In this document: one piece after another, positions 12,532-24,700 of the stretch
How positions within the stretch are numbered: the first letter of the stretch is position 1
Layout: each line of letters begins with the position of its first letter
Source of the DNA: Psoroptes ovis
Taxonomy: Eukaryota; Arthropoda; Arachnida; Sarcoptiformes; Psoroptidae
Length of the DNA: 64,000 nucleotides
NCBI GenBank assembly: GCA_002943765.1
Contig: PQWQ01000001.1
Location: 992,001 to 1,056,000 of the forward strand
Reading direction: 5' to 3'
Program-made: the position numbers and the translations under genes
Notes under the pieces: model-generated
Database searches by the model: none
Seen by the model: only the letters and a program-made list of their open reading frames with translations
What the model was told of the DNA's origin: nothing

Positions 12532-13609
12532 TTGAATTTAAATTTCAATGAATTTTCTAATTTTATTGAAAAAAAAATTATATTTTTGATTTTTGTAAAT
12601 ATAAAATTTCAAATTTATTCAAAAATTTCATAATAAATTTTTTGAATTTTAAATAATTTTTCATTTTTTTTCAAATATTATCAATTGAATCTGTTTACCG
12701 ATTTCCGTATCCAGCAGAAATACATGTGTAAACAGTTCACGGCTTATAATAACTCTACTTAAAATGATGGCAGATTTGGGGCTAGGGAAAAATGAGCTTT
12801 GGGTAGGTGGTGGGCGATAATTTGATTACATTCGCAAACATTTTTGGTGGTGTTGGTTGTGGTGGTCGGTGGTGATTGGTAGGTGGATTTATGGATATTT
12901 GTGCAGGGATGTGTGTGCTAAATGATTCTCTTTTTTTCATTCATGTCAATGGTGCAATATTGATTTGGCTAAGGGTTTGAATCAAACGATTGTTGACAAT
13001 TGGCGGATTGGGGAAACGATGATGGGTAATGATTTTTGAAAAATATGTGCAATTTTGGATTCAAGGGGTAAACAAATGATGATGATAATGATAAAGTGCT
13101 TTGAAATTTGGTGGATGAATTTGTAATAATGAAACCGTTGTGCTGTGGGATTTAAGGAGGTAAAATTTTGATTACTGGAAAAATTAAAAAAAACTGAGAA
13201 TTTTTCGTTTTGAAAAAATCGTGCATGAGTGAATAATAATGATGATATGATTGATGATATTGATGCAATATGCGACGATGAAAAAATGACAATAAAATGG
13301 ACAAAAAATGGACAATTTGACTAAGTAATGGACATAAATTTTCAAAAAACGAACCAAGTTCGATAATCGAATAAAAAATCGAATTTGAAATGAAGACATT
13401 TGACGAGGATAATAATGATGAGTGATGATAATTAATGGATGAGTGATGATGATGAATGAATGATGATTTTGAAAAAAAAATTGCTTGGCATAGTGATAAT
13501 AAATTTTGGTGATCAATAAAAAAATGGCAAATTTTTGAAATGGATAATACGAGTTTTTTGTCTATGATTATATACACGTAAAGGTCATACAAATATTTTA
13601 TGAGGGTAT
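12532..13609. other. Intergenic between convergent PITRM1 and the glycine-rich gene
   Basis: Contains the PITRM1 3'UTR and probably a long 3'UTR of the minus-strand glycine-rich gene. Bases about 12770-13020 are strikingly T/G-rich on the plus strand (GGTGG/GTTGG clusters). Long minus-strand frames at 13152-13592 are low-complexity His/Ser/Ile strings with no domain, so they are not called as genes. Confidence 0.5.
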
Positions 13610-14539
13610 TTAGTAGCCACCGCCACCGCCACCACCATATTCACCACCACCACCACCGCCATATTCATCACCGCCACCGCCGTAGCCTAATTTTTCAGAT
13701 ACAAAAAAAAAATGATTGATTAAAATTTCGATTAATTTCTCACTTAAAATATTCAATGCTTACCGCCACCACCACCGCCGCCATAATCACCGCCACCGCC
13801 ACCACCTGTTGAATGGAAAAATAAAATAGTAATGAAGAAAATCATTTAGAATTTTCAAATCAATCACATTGTACTATGCTCATTTTTTACCGTATCCTCC
13901 ACCGCCACCATATCCACCACCGCCTCCGCCTCCGCCGCCATATCCGCCACCACCACCGCCGCCGTATCCACCGCCACCTGAAATATTTATGATTCAGAAT
14001 CATTTGATTTAATGTGTATTTCAATCATTATACTAACCCATCATCATACCGCCACCACCGTATCCGCCACCACCGCCGCCACCATAACCGCCGCCTCCGC
14101 TATAAGATTAAAGGTAAGAAAGAAAATTTTTTTTTTTGGAATAAGGAATAATGATGATTATGGGATAGAATTGTATTTTTTTTTCAAATGGATCGATCAA
14201 AGAATAGATTTGGTTAGTGAATAACAATGAAGGATCAAGAATTAAACAAAAACAAAAAAAATTCGGTTAGTAATGTTAGTGAATTTTTTATACGTACTAA
14301 TAAACAGGTTTTTCAATATATTTATAAACAGGATATGGGACAGGTACATACGAGCATTTTGATCCACCCATTTTCATCGGTATCGGTATTGGAATGATAA
14401 TCTTTTTCTTTCCACCCATCATACCCATCATCATCATATCTTTCATCATTTTTTTCATTTTACCAGCATCAACTTCACTGGTATGATACATAAATGTGAT
14501 CACCAATATCGATGATATAGCTAATAATTTTAGCTTCAT
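13610..14539 (-). CDS. Secreted glycine-rich protein with Met/Lys block (cuticle- or silk-like)
   Basis: Five exons on the minus strand: 14298-14539, 14038-14099, 13891-13977, 13764-13805 and 13610-13686, giving 169 residues. A signal peptide (residues 1-25, MKLKLLAISS...SEVDA) precedes a basic Met-rich block (GKMKKMMKDMMMMGMMGGKK), then IIIPIPIPMK and a Pro/Tyr stretch (VPVPYPVYKYIEKPVY). The rest is Gly4-8 runs punctuated by Tyr, and later Asp/Glu. Exons 3 and 4 are symmetric phase 1-1 units of pure Gly/Tyr repeat, which suggests expansion by exon duplication. The IPIP/PYPVYK segments resemble arthropod glycine-rich cuticular or structural proteins, but no defined domain is present. The GC-rich GGN codons stand out against the AT-rich surroundings. 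Role in cuticle, gut lining or secretion is inferred; structure and secretion are well supported. Confidence 0.82.
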
Positions 14540-15961
14540 AATTTAATTGATTGAATTGAAGATTGAAAAAAAAATTTTAAAAAATTTTTTGAACGATGAT
14601 TTCGATTCAATATGTGTTTATTTATTTTCTTTAAACTAAAGATGAACAACAACAAATGAAATGATGATTTGAAATATGAATTGAATTTGGTCTTTTATAC
14701 CTAAATTTTCGAATGAAAAATTTAAAAAAAAATGAAAAGAAGAAAAACATCCAAGCGAATATATTTGAGAGATGATCCAACATCAGTAACATCAACAACA
14801 ATGGTAAATATTGAAAAACGGGCAAAATTATTTTCTGTATTTTTTGTGGCCACAAAAAATCAAAGAAAATAATAGTGATGATAGATACATCATCATGAAT
14901 GATGATGAGATGCGGATAATGTCTTTGAATACAACAGAAAACAATACAATAAGAAATGATCATCATTGTTTTTGTACGGGGCGCATAACACACATCAACT
15001 CTTCCCAATTTTATTTTTTCTCTATTCTTGTCATCATCCAAAGAAAGGAAAAGAAACAACAAAAACAAAATTCTTCGGTATTCAATGGATTCTAACCTTT
15101 TACATTTCATTCATTTTGTTAGAAAGGCAAGAAAAAAAGAGAAAGTAAATAGTCATAAACATGAAACCAAATTTTTAAAAATTCATGATTCGCCAATGAA
15201 AAATTGATATATGGGAAATGATTTTTCAGTAAAAAAAAACAAGCGGAAAAAAATTGACCAAAAATCTCTGACCAATCCATTGTAATCGAACGAAATCGTA
15301 CTTTGGTACGCGCTTTGTCTTGTTCGGTGATTTCGTCCTTTAATTTTGCTGATCCCGGACATTGATCGAACAGCCATGATCATTTCGACCAGTGAATGGT
15401 GACAATTTTTCAACAATTATCGGAAGAAAAATTACCACCGATAATTTGTCCAAATCTCTTTATTTAATGCCATTGTTTTTTTTTCTCCTACGTTTATTAT
15501 CGATCATTGACAATAATATTAATAATAATGATGATAAATTCATTTGTATTCGTTTGATCATTAAACCCGATACCGGCAAGGAAATAGTCGGCGGAAAATT
15601 TTCGATTATTATTCGATTAATATTTGAAAACATTTACAAATAATGATGAAAATAAAAATGGAAGTAAAATCAAGCAAATCATTTCAAATATTTTCTTCGA
15701 AAATTTTTTTTTTCTTCCCGAATCACATTTTTTTCCTTGAATTCCTTCCGATACTCAGGGACATATAATGAAACTTATAATTGTCGTGGGGACATTGGAT
15801 CATCATTCGATCCGGAAATATGCGAAACATTATCGTCTAAACATTATTGTCATTAAATTTACCGGTATATTCATTTGTAACACACCGACAATATTCAATG
15901 ATATATGGTTAAGTTATTCACACAATATTATGAATGTTTAAATTTTGATGATTTACATTAA

Positions 15962-15990
15962 TACATCATCATCATCATCATCATCATCAT
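15962..15990. repeat. (ATC)n microsatellite
   Basis: About nine uninterrupted CAT/ATC units in noncoding DNA. Confidence 0.85.
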
Positions 15991-16387
15991 TGTCATAATC
16001 ATTGAATTGTTCTACTTGCATCAAATACAAATGGGTTTTTTCGCGGTTATTGTTGACATCCATTAACACTTTCGATCATTATTATTATTAAGATCATCAT
16101 CAACATTTAACATTAACATTATCATCAACACCGAAGATGTGATAATTTAAAACAATTACATTTTAAAACGTGTCAATACCTATGTTTACATATGCGACAA
16201 TATGCATATTTTAACATATTTGTAGGCACATAAATATTTGATATACCCGCACCAAAAAAAAAAAAAAAAACAATAACAATCATTAAAATATCATAAAATT
16301 TACATCTTTATTTCAAATCATTTTTCCATTCGAATCATTCAATTTGAGTTTTATTTATGACCTAAATGACAAAACTTTTACATGGTA

Positions 16388-16467
16388 TTGGGTTGTCCCA
16401 TAAGTTCTTACCGATTATATGGTAGGAAATCATGAGAAAATCGGCAAGAACTTTTCGGACAACCTAA
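16388..16467. mobile_element. Mariner-type MITE (80 bp, near-complete inverted repeat)
   Basis: Two 28-bp terminal inverted repeats match at 24 of 28 positions. The left end begins TTGGGTTGTCCCATAAGTTC; the right end, read inward, begins TTAGGTTGTCCGAAAAGTTC. Only about 24 bp separate them. The element is flanked by TA on both sides (16386-16387 and 16468-16469), as expected for Tc1/mariner TA target-site duplication. The TTAGGTTG start is typical of mariner-family ends. There is no coding capacity, so it is a non-autonomous or internally deleted copy. Confidence 0.8.
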
Positions 16468-17311
16468 TATTTCGATACTTTTTACATGGTAATTATGATT
16501 CGTAAATCCTTTGCGTACAAAAATATTCAAAAAAAAAAAAAAAAAAATCAAACAAAGGTAGAAAAAAATTCATAAATTTGAAATTAATAAATGATATATT
16601 TGAAAATGAATGAATATATTTGGTAAATCAAAATGACTTGAATAAACATATATTCGGCGCGGAAAAAAATGGTAATATTTAAATTATTTTTTTTTCAATT
16701 TTATTTTCATTTTTGCATCATTCATTCATTTGTTGTTCATCATTTGTATATTTCCAATGTATAAAACTTTGAATTAGCCCATTTATGATCGTTATTTTCA
16801 TTCATTCATTCATTTCGTTTGCTTCCTGAATGCTTATATTCTATAAGCTATTTCCTGTCGAAAAATTTGAAAAATTTTATATGGAAATTTTGATGGACGA
16901 AAATTGAATTTTGAAATTGATATCTATAAAATCGATGATAATCTTCGATTTATGGCAATAAATGTCATAATTCAATTTTCCAATAAATCAATTTGAATCG
17001 ATTTTTGTTTCATTTTCTTCGATTAACATTTGATTTTGATTAAATTTTTGATTGAATTTTTCTAAAAAGTTACATGAATTATTGAAAATTGAATCTTCTT
17101 CAATTGAATTTCATCCACGAATCATCGAATTAAATTGAACTTTTGACCAATCTTCAAGTATGAATTCATTTATCTCTTGACTAAGACAATTATAAATTTA
17201 GTATTATCTGGTACACTACTTTTTCGACATTCATGACACTAATTTGACTTATGATAATGATGGTCAAACATTGATATTTGACAAATTAATGACAATAATG
17301 AATTGATGACA

Positions 17312-17333
17312 ATTGTTTGTTTAAACAAACAAT
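17312..17333. repeat. 22-nt perfect palindrome
   Basis: Perfect inverted repeat centred on TTTAAA, with each arm reading ATTGTTTGTTT. The arms contain forkhead-like GTTTGTTT. No neighbouring gene assigns it a role. Confidence 0.6.
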
Positions 17334-20300
17334 CAAAATGACCATCACATTTCATCATGTTTTATCATTGTCAGCGTCATAATCATCATCAGTATCATCA
17401 TCAGCATCATCGTTAAGATTGTCATTATGTGTGCGCACATATCGCATATATCACAATTCAATGTTTAAATTAAATGTTTTCTTTTGTGTTCTTCGACGAA
17501 ATTCTATTGTTTATGTTTAATTTTGAATAATTAAAATCAAATAATTAATCAAGAAAATTAAATATTCATTAAACTTTTGTTTGTTTCTGTAATGATTGTA
17601 TTATTTGTTTTGTTATTTTACAAATCTTACAAATTACACGAACCAATTTAAAACAAATTTAATGAAATTTAAATTAAATGATCATTTTCTTTAATCATTT
17701 TTTCTTCGAAAGAATATCATCGATCAAGTAATGATTTCAAATTTGTTCAAAATTACAAGCCAGAAACAAAAACCACTTCTAACATTTGCAATTTGAACAT
17801 TTCAATCATCATTATTATTATTCAGCGGCCATAATTAAATTCATTATATTCATCATATACATAGACAAAAGAAAACACAAAAAGTTTCCACGAATATCAT
17901 TTGAATTTTGTTCATGATTTCTAATTGTCTATTTATTTGCTGTTAGACAGTCTTGTGAATTGAATAATAGTATAATCATTATGTATGAATTGGTTGTTAT
18001 TTTGTAATTCTCAAATTGTATGCATTGTAATTTATGAATCGTTTATGAATTTTAGAGAGAGATAGAAACAGAGTAACAGAAAATGAATTTTGTATATTGA
18101 ATAATTAGTAAAATGATAACTGATATAGCCATTAACGATTCCAATGTGCAAATGATGATGCTCAAAAAAAAAGACAATCATTATTATTGTCGAATCAATA
18201 ATTTTTTTTGGTTTTGTTTTTCAATTATTCGAGTTTTTCAATCAAATTTATGACTAATGTGTTTTCAATTTAATGATTTATCCCGGTAGTCACGTTTTCC
18301 GGCGTCTATATATTATGTTATTCATATTTTTGAATATTCAAAAATATTTAAAATATTCAATTATTCAAAATATGTTGAAAATATTTAAAATAAAACTTCT
18401 AGTCAATTCATTGATTGAAAAAAAAAATAATTGGAAAAATTCAATTTTGCCATTTATTAGCCCAAAATTATCGTCATGAATATTCGTGCAAAATAAATTA
18501 TCAATTATGTCTTATTTAATTTGAAAAATCAGTTATTCGTAATTATAAATAATTAAATTATTGATTGCTTAATCAAGATTAAGATCTATCGATTAATTTA
18601 GATATGAACAAACAATCAAATTAATTGAAATTGAAAATTCTTGTGAATTGAGAATTCAAACATTTATATCAAGTATCCTTTTCTTGATTAATCAATTTAA
18701 ATTCAGCAAATTCTAAGATTTTCAATCAAATTTCAGATTGCGATGAATTGATAAATCGATGATAATCTATTGACACAACACAGCAACAGACTGCATAAAC
18801 AACATTAACAATGACAATATAACGACGATGATAATGTTTTTTTTTCAAGAATGGTCACATTTTTTGTGCATGTAATAATAATAAATAAATATTTGACGAA
18901 ATATCATCAAAACGATAATGATAATAATAAACAAACAAACGAATAAAAAATGTGAATATACAATTTCCTGATTCGATTTTTTTCCACCAAAAAATAAAAA
19001 AATGAAAAATAAAATAAAATGAAAATGAAAACATTTTATATTATCTGTCATTGTTTGCTATGTGTGTGTGTGTGTGTGGTGTAGGAATAATAACATTATC
19101 ATCATCATTTTTATGATGTTTGTTTATTATTGCGATGTCGATTCAGATGATGATGATAATAATGTTGTTGTTGTTACTGTTGTTATTTGATGATAATAAA
19201 AAAGTCAAAAAAATGCAACAATATTATCATCATCATCATCAATGTATGATGTATTATTATAATTATATCATAATCATAATCATATTCATATAATAATATA
19301 ATCAATCCTTTTATGGTAAAATAATAATGTTTGAATCAAATGAAATAAAAATCTTGCATTTATATTGCATTAAATTCAATTATAATAATGAATTCATTCA
19401 TTCATTCATTAAGAATGTTTTCAATTCATTAATTCATGAATCAATTAAATCTAATCTAAATAAAATAGATAATAATGGTATGATAATTTCGACGATAATA
19501 AATTAATTGAATTTAAATTAATCCAATTCAATCTGAAGTCATATTGTTAAGGTTCATAATTTAGATGGGTAAAAAATCGACAACACAATCAATTTCCAGG
19601 AGTTTGAGAATTTTTTCAGTCAAAGATTTTTTCCAATCATAGATTTCTTGATTTATTTTTGGCCACCGGTATTTTTTTTCTACATTTATTTATGCACCTG
19701 AAAATATATTCACTTGTTTGATTATTTTTATTAGCAAATTTTCAAATAAAAAATTCAAACAACAAAAATTTGTAAAATTTTACACATCCTTGTTATATTT
19801 TGATTGTTATGTGTATGCAGCATCATTTGCCAGTTTGTTTTCGCCGTATTAAAACAACGAAAAACAAGCGAAAATTTCAAATTTTTCCACGGTATTTTCT
19901 CACAATAATAATTTAAATATTTTTAAAATCATGTGAAGTATAAAATTTCTAGAAAATTTCCATTTTATGGGATTTTTTCTTCAAAAAAATTTTGATTAAT
20001 CGAAGAAAAGTGAAGCAAAATTTACCGGTCAATATGATAAATTATTATTAAGTTGTGTTAATTGCTCATTTGAATTTCGCTTTCATTTTCAAAATTCAAA
20101 GCAATCATAGAATATTGTCGTGGAATTTGATATTTTTTTTTTAAATAAAATCTCATTTGCTTAATTAGCCTTAATAAGCATCGATAACCTTGTTCTTTAT
20201 ATATTGTGAATGATCTTGCGGCGTCAAAACAAAGTTGACCGATTCAAAGATGGTCAAAGATATTGATTGCTTCATGAATAAATAAATAAAAAAAAGAAAA

Positions 20301-21773
20301 TTGTATTGTGGATCAATCATTATGATTAAATGGTTATCATTCATTCGCTGATAATGATAATTAAATGATGAATAAAGTATTCTTTCATCTCATCAATAGT
20401 CATCAAGTATTGAGAATTAAATCAAATAAAGAGAGACACAAATTCAATCAAAAGAACAATGGTTATGAATTCAATGTCTTTCACATACGGAAGTGAACAA
20501 ATTTTCTTTTTATATTTGAAAAAAATAAATGAACAAATGAATAATTAAATGTAATGAAATGAATCTTTCATTTATAAATGTAAATTCGATTCAAATGAAT
20601 TTGAAATGAAATGATTATGAAATGAAATGAAAAAACAATTGATAATATTATCATTATTATTTGTATTTGTATTGAATATTATCTTTGTAAAGAAAACAAA
20701 GAAATTAATATTTTAAAAACAATTATGAACAATGATGATGATCATAATGATTTAAAACCATTTCATTTCTTTTTGAATTTTTTCAAACGGAAAATGAAAG
20801 AGAGAAAAGACAAATCACATTTTAATGACAATAAATAATAATGATTCAATCGATCCATATACGTTCAAAAATTGTCAAATTGTCCATTTGATCAACAATT
20901 ATCAATGAACAAAACAATGATAATTTGTTTTGCCATTTTTCAATTTGGCCATTTATCATCATTTACCATCTTAATCATATTATTTATTAATCGGAAAATA
21001 TTGTCAATTTCCGATTCATTTTTATAATTTTTCTCTTTTTGCTTTTGCTTTGAACATTATTATTGATGACAATAAATGGCAATGATGATGATTATTGATT
21101 GAATGAATGACTAAATGTTTGAATGAATGATGATCGATAATTACATTTGCATTGACATTTGCTGTCAAATATTCGGTGTTGATTCATCATTTTTCACTTC
21201 TTTTTTTTCCGTTTGAAATTCGATTCGATTGATTGGTTGATTTTCTAATCAACAATTAATCAATCATCAATAATTTTTTCTTTAATTTAAAATTTTATAA
21301 ATTTATAAAATAATTCATGTAAACAACATTTTTTTTCTCACATAAATTTGGTATTATTCATTTAATAATATTTGGTAAAATCATCAAAGTTATGTTTGTG
21401 TCATAATTTTCTGTTCAAGATAATTACAATAGTGATCAATTATAAATATATCAATCAATTACAATTATAAAATCACAATTTTCATCCAACACAAAACAGC
21501 TTCCTTTTCTTGCTTGTATGTGATCGATGAATTTTCGCCATAAATCAATGATTATTTATTCCTATAAAATTCAAAAAAGAAATTGAGAAAAAAAATGAAT
21601 TCAAAACATTAAATACGATGTTATGAGCATTAACAATGATTATTCAACCATAATCTTATCAAATGACCGTTATACCAGCAGAAATAACAATGGAAAAAAA
21701 GGATTGAAATTTGCATGCAAATTTGAAAATCGTACAAAATGTCAGAGATTTAGAAAGTGAAAATCAAATGATC

Positions 21774-24700
21774 CTAACCTTTTATCCAACAATATCGGTT
21801 GCCATTATTTTGGCCATCACCACAGCCAGCATCATCAGTATTGTTATTAGCGTTATTATTATCACCATTGACATTATAAAATTTTTTTTCACGATCCATC
21901 ATTATAATATTATTCAACAATTGTTCGGATTGTGTTGTTGAATTTATTGAATTTTCATTATTATTGATTATCGATGATTTTTGTTGCTGTTGTTGTAGTC
22001 GATGATTATGATGATAATAATGATTAGTTGTTAAATTTGACAATTGTTTTTGTTTTTCCTGATTATTATTATTATTATTATTTTCTTCCGGAATGAAAAT
22101 ATTATTATTATTATTGTTATTGTTATTATTATGAAAATCTTCTTGAACAAATTGATTACCATTTTTTCTTTCAATCAATATACGATGATTATTGCTATTG
22201 TTTACTGTTGTCGTATATTTAGACTGTTTTAAAAGATGATGATATTGTTTTTTTTTTGCATATTATAATCATAAATATTAGAAAATGAATTGAAATGAGA
22301 GAAAAAAAACAATGAATTTTATTTTATGAGTTTCAGTTCAATGAAAAGAAAAAATTCCTAAAAAATTTGACATGTGACTTTTCACTAACCATTTGTTGCT
22401 GCAAAAGTTTAATGGTATGATCTTTTTCAATCAATTTTTGTTCCATCAATTGACAATGTTGACGTAAATCATGATTTTCTTCACGTAATAATTGCATAGT
22501 TTCATCATAGGAATGATCGTTATTATGAGATGGTGTGGTTGTTGCCGATGATATCGGTGTCGATGATTTGGTTGATGTTGTGGCTGAATCAAATGTATAT
22601 CGATTATTTAATACACTTTCGAATGGATTCTGTGTTTCAGCCTGTTGCAGTCAGAATGAAAAAATTAAGATTAACTTCATTAGATTTAATAAATAATCAT
22701 TATACATACATTTTGTAATACATTTTGCAAACGAATCAATAAGGTTTTAATACTAATTAAATCTTGTGCAACAGCACGCAAAGACGATGAATCTAAACCA
22801 TATGATCCATCATCATTTTCAACAAATGACAATGGACGAGGTCTTCGAAATACAGGAACTTTATGCAAATGATTTGTAGTTGTCGATGATGATGATGTGT
22901 ATGAATGGCGTTTGCGAATTTTGGCTGATGGTTTAAATGATGATAACTGAATATTTTGATTGTTACTTGGACTAGAATCATTATTATTTATATCATTTTT
23001 GTGATTATTCGAATCAGAGAGAGTTTCATTCGTATCAAATGATTGTTTTAAATGATCAATTTTCGTAGTTTGCAGTATCAAATTTTCTAACTCATTATTC
23101 AATGATTGTAACATTGAATCGTATGAATTAGTGGAACTAGTTATTGATGATGTGCGAATTTTATCGTCTTTTATCGTCATCGATATATCAGCATCAATGT
23201 TATTATTATTTATTATAATAGATGGTGAATCAATCGATGATGATTCATTATTTGTAGAATTTGATTTAGATGAAGGCGTTAATGTTTTTGTTGGTGACAA
23301 TATCCAATCTTTTTCTATTGAATCATTAGATTTATCATTTTTATTCAGTGTTAGGCTCAAATTTGTTTGCCGTACATTATCATTTTTATCATTGAGACTA
23401 TTGTTATTATTAGTAGTGTCAGATATTAATAATCCAGGTTGATCAGCGATTTCATCATCAATCAAAAATAAATCACGATTCGAACATGATGAAGTTGATG
23501 TTGAACCATTACGTGTACGATAATTATTGAAATTCCCATTATTCTGATTATGATTATTGTTAAAAGAATCTTGCTTTTGGAAAATATTTGATTGTTGTTG
23601 TCTATTATGATTGTAATCAAAAACAAAGCTAGATGTTGTACTTGCTGTTGAACAAACTGACGCTGATAATGCTGGCTGTGCATTGGACAATGTTGATCTT
23701 ATCAAATGATTATCATTATTATTCGATATCGATGATGATGTTAATTGAGCAGAAACACCAGACATCACAAGTTTATTATCATTTCGCGCTGAACAAGATT
23801 CAGAACTTAATTCATCTAAATCTTCATCAAATTCATCATCGACCATAGAAACAGATGATGAACAACCAGAAAATGTTCCCAGTTCTGATATATCATTACA
23901 ATAATTTGATTTTTCTTGTTGTTGTTCCTGCTGCTGTTGCTGTTGTATAATTTGTTTATCATCATTATTATCATAATTATTTTTAATAAAAACATTATCA
24001 TTATCAGCGATTCGACGTTTTGTTAATGTTGATGAATTATTTTTAAACATTTGAACATCACGATTGTTTTTATTATTTGATGCATGAAAATCTTCAAATG
24101 TTTTCATATTCGTAGGTTTTGGTGATGATGTTTGAAAATTTCCATTCGTAATTTTTTTATTATTAATTTTATCATTGGAATTGATAAACTTTTGATCAAT
24201 GTTACCATTAATATTGCGATTGCCAACACCAAACGGTATATTTGATGATTGTATGGTTGTAGGTATTGCACGATATATATTCGTTTGATTATGATGATTA
24301 TTATTATCGCGAATATTATAACGACCATATGGATTAAAGTAATGATTATGATTAAGTGAAGCACCGGTACCATTTTTATTATTGCCACCATTACTACCAC
24401 CAATCATATCCAATTGTTTAGATGCTAAATTTCGAGAATAAAAAAAATTAATGAATTATATTAAATAATAAATCATAATATTGATAATGAATTATCAAAT
24501 CAATGACTTGAATGTTGATGATGTTTATAGTGCTCAACAGAGATGAAATAAAAAAGAATTTCTTTAAACATTGACCTCGAATATAGTGATGACAATCATT
24601 ATTATTATCACTATCGAAAATTTCGGCAAATTATTACATGAGCAAATAAAAGAGAAACATGAATTCTAAAATTTCGAGTTGCATATTTATACTTATGTGT

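Larger units (their letters stand above)
14540..21773. other. Gene-poor 7.2-kb interval
   Basis: No ORF has domain-like content. The interval contains A/T runs, ATC and TG microsatellites (15962-15990, 19062-19079), a 22-nt palindrome (17312-17333) and the mariner-type MITE at 16388-16467. Short stretches of higher GC at 15250-15400 and 15750-15850 resemble nothing I recognise. It likely contains the promoter of the glycine-rich gene (from 14540) and the 3'UTR of the large gene ending at 21774. Confidence 0.55.

Noticed and set aside
13152..13592. Minus-strand frames of 110-146 residues
   Set aside because: His/Ser/Ile/Phe strings from ATG/GAT-rich simple sequence, no start context, no splice or domain support; likely 3'UTR or intergenic.
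14631..15416. Several frames of 60-159 residues on both strands near 15 kb
   Set aside because: Composition follows T/A-rich noncoding DNA; no conserved motif, and mutually overlapping.
15183..15460. Possible decayed transposon (GC-raised, short inverted segment ATTATCGG/CCGATAAT)
   Set aside because: No terminal repeats, target duplication or transposase fragment recognised.
22686..24413. The 575-residue minus frame as a separate gene starting at MDMIGGSNGG
   Set aside because: Phases and splice sites join it to the upstream 24864-26991 exon and downstream exons; treated as one gene.
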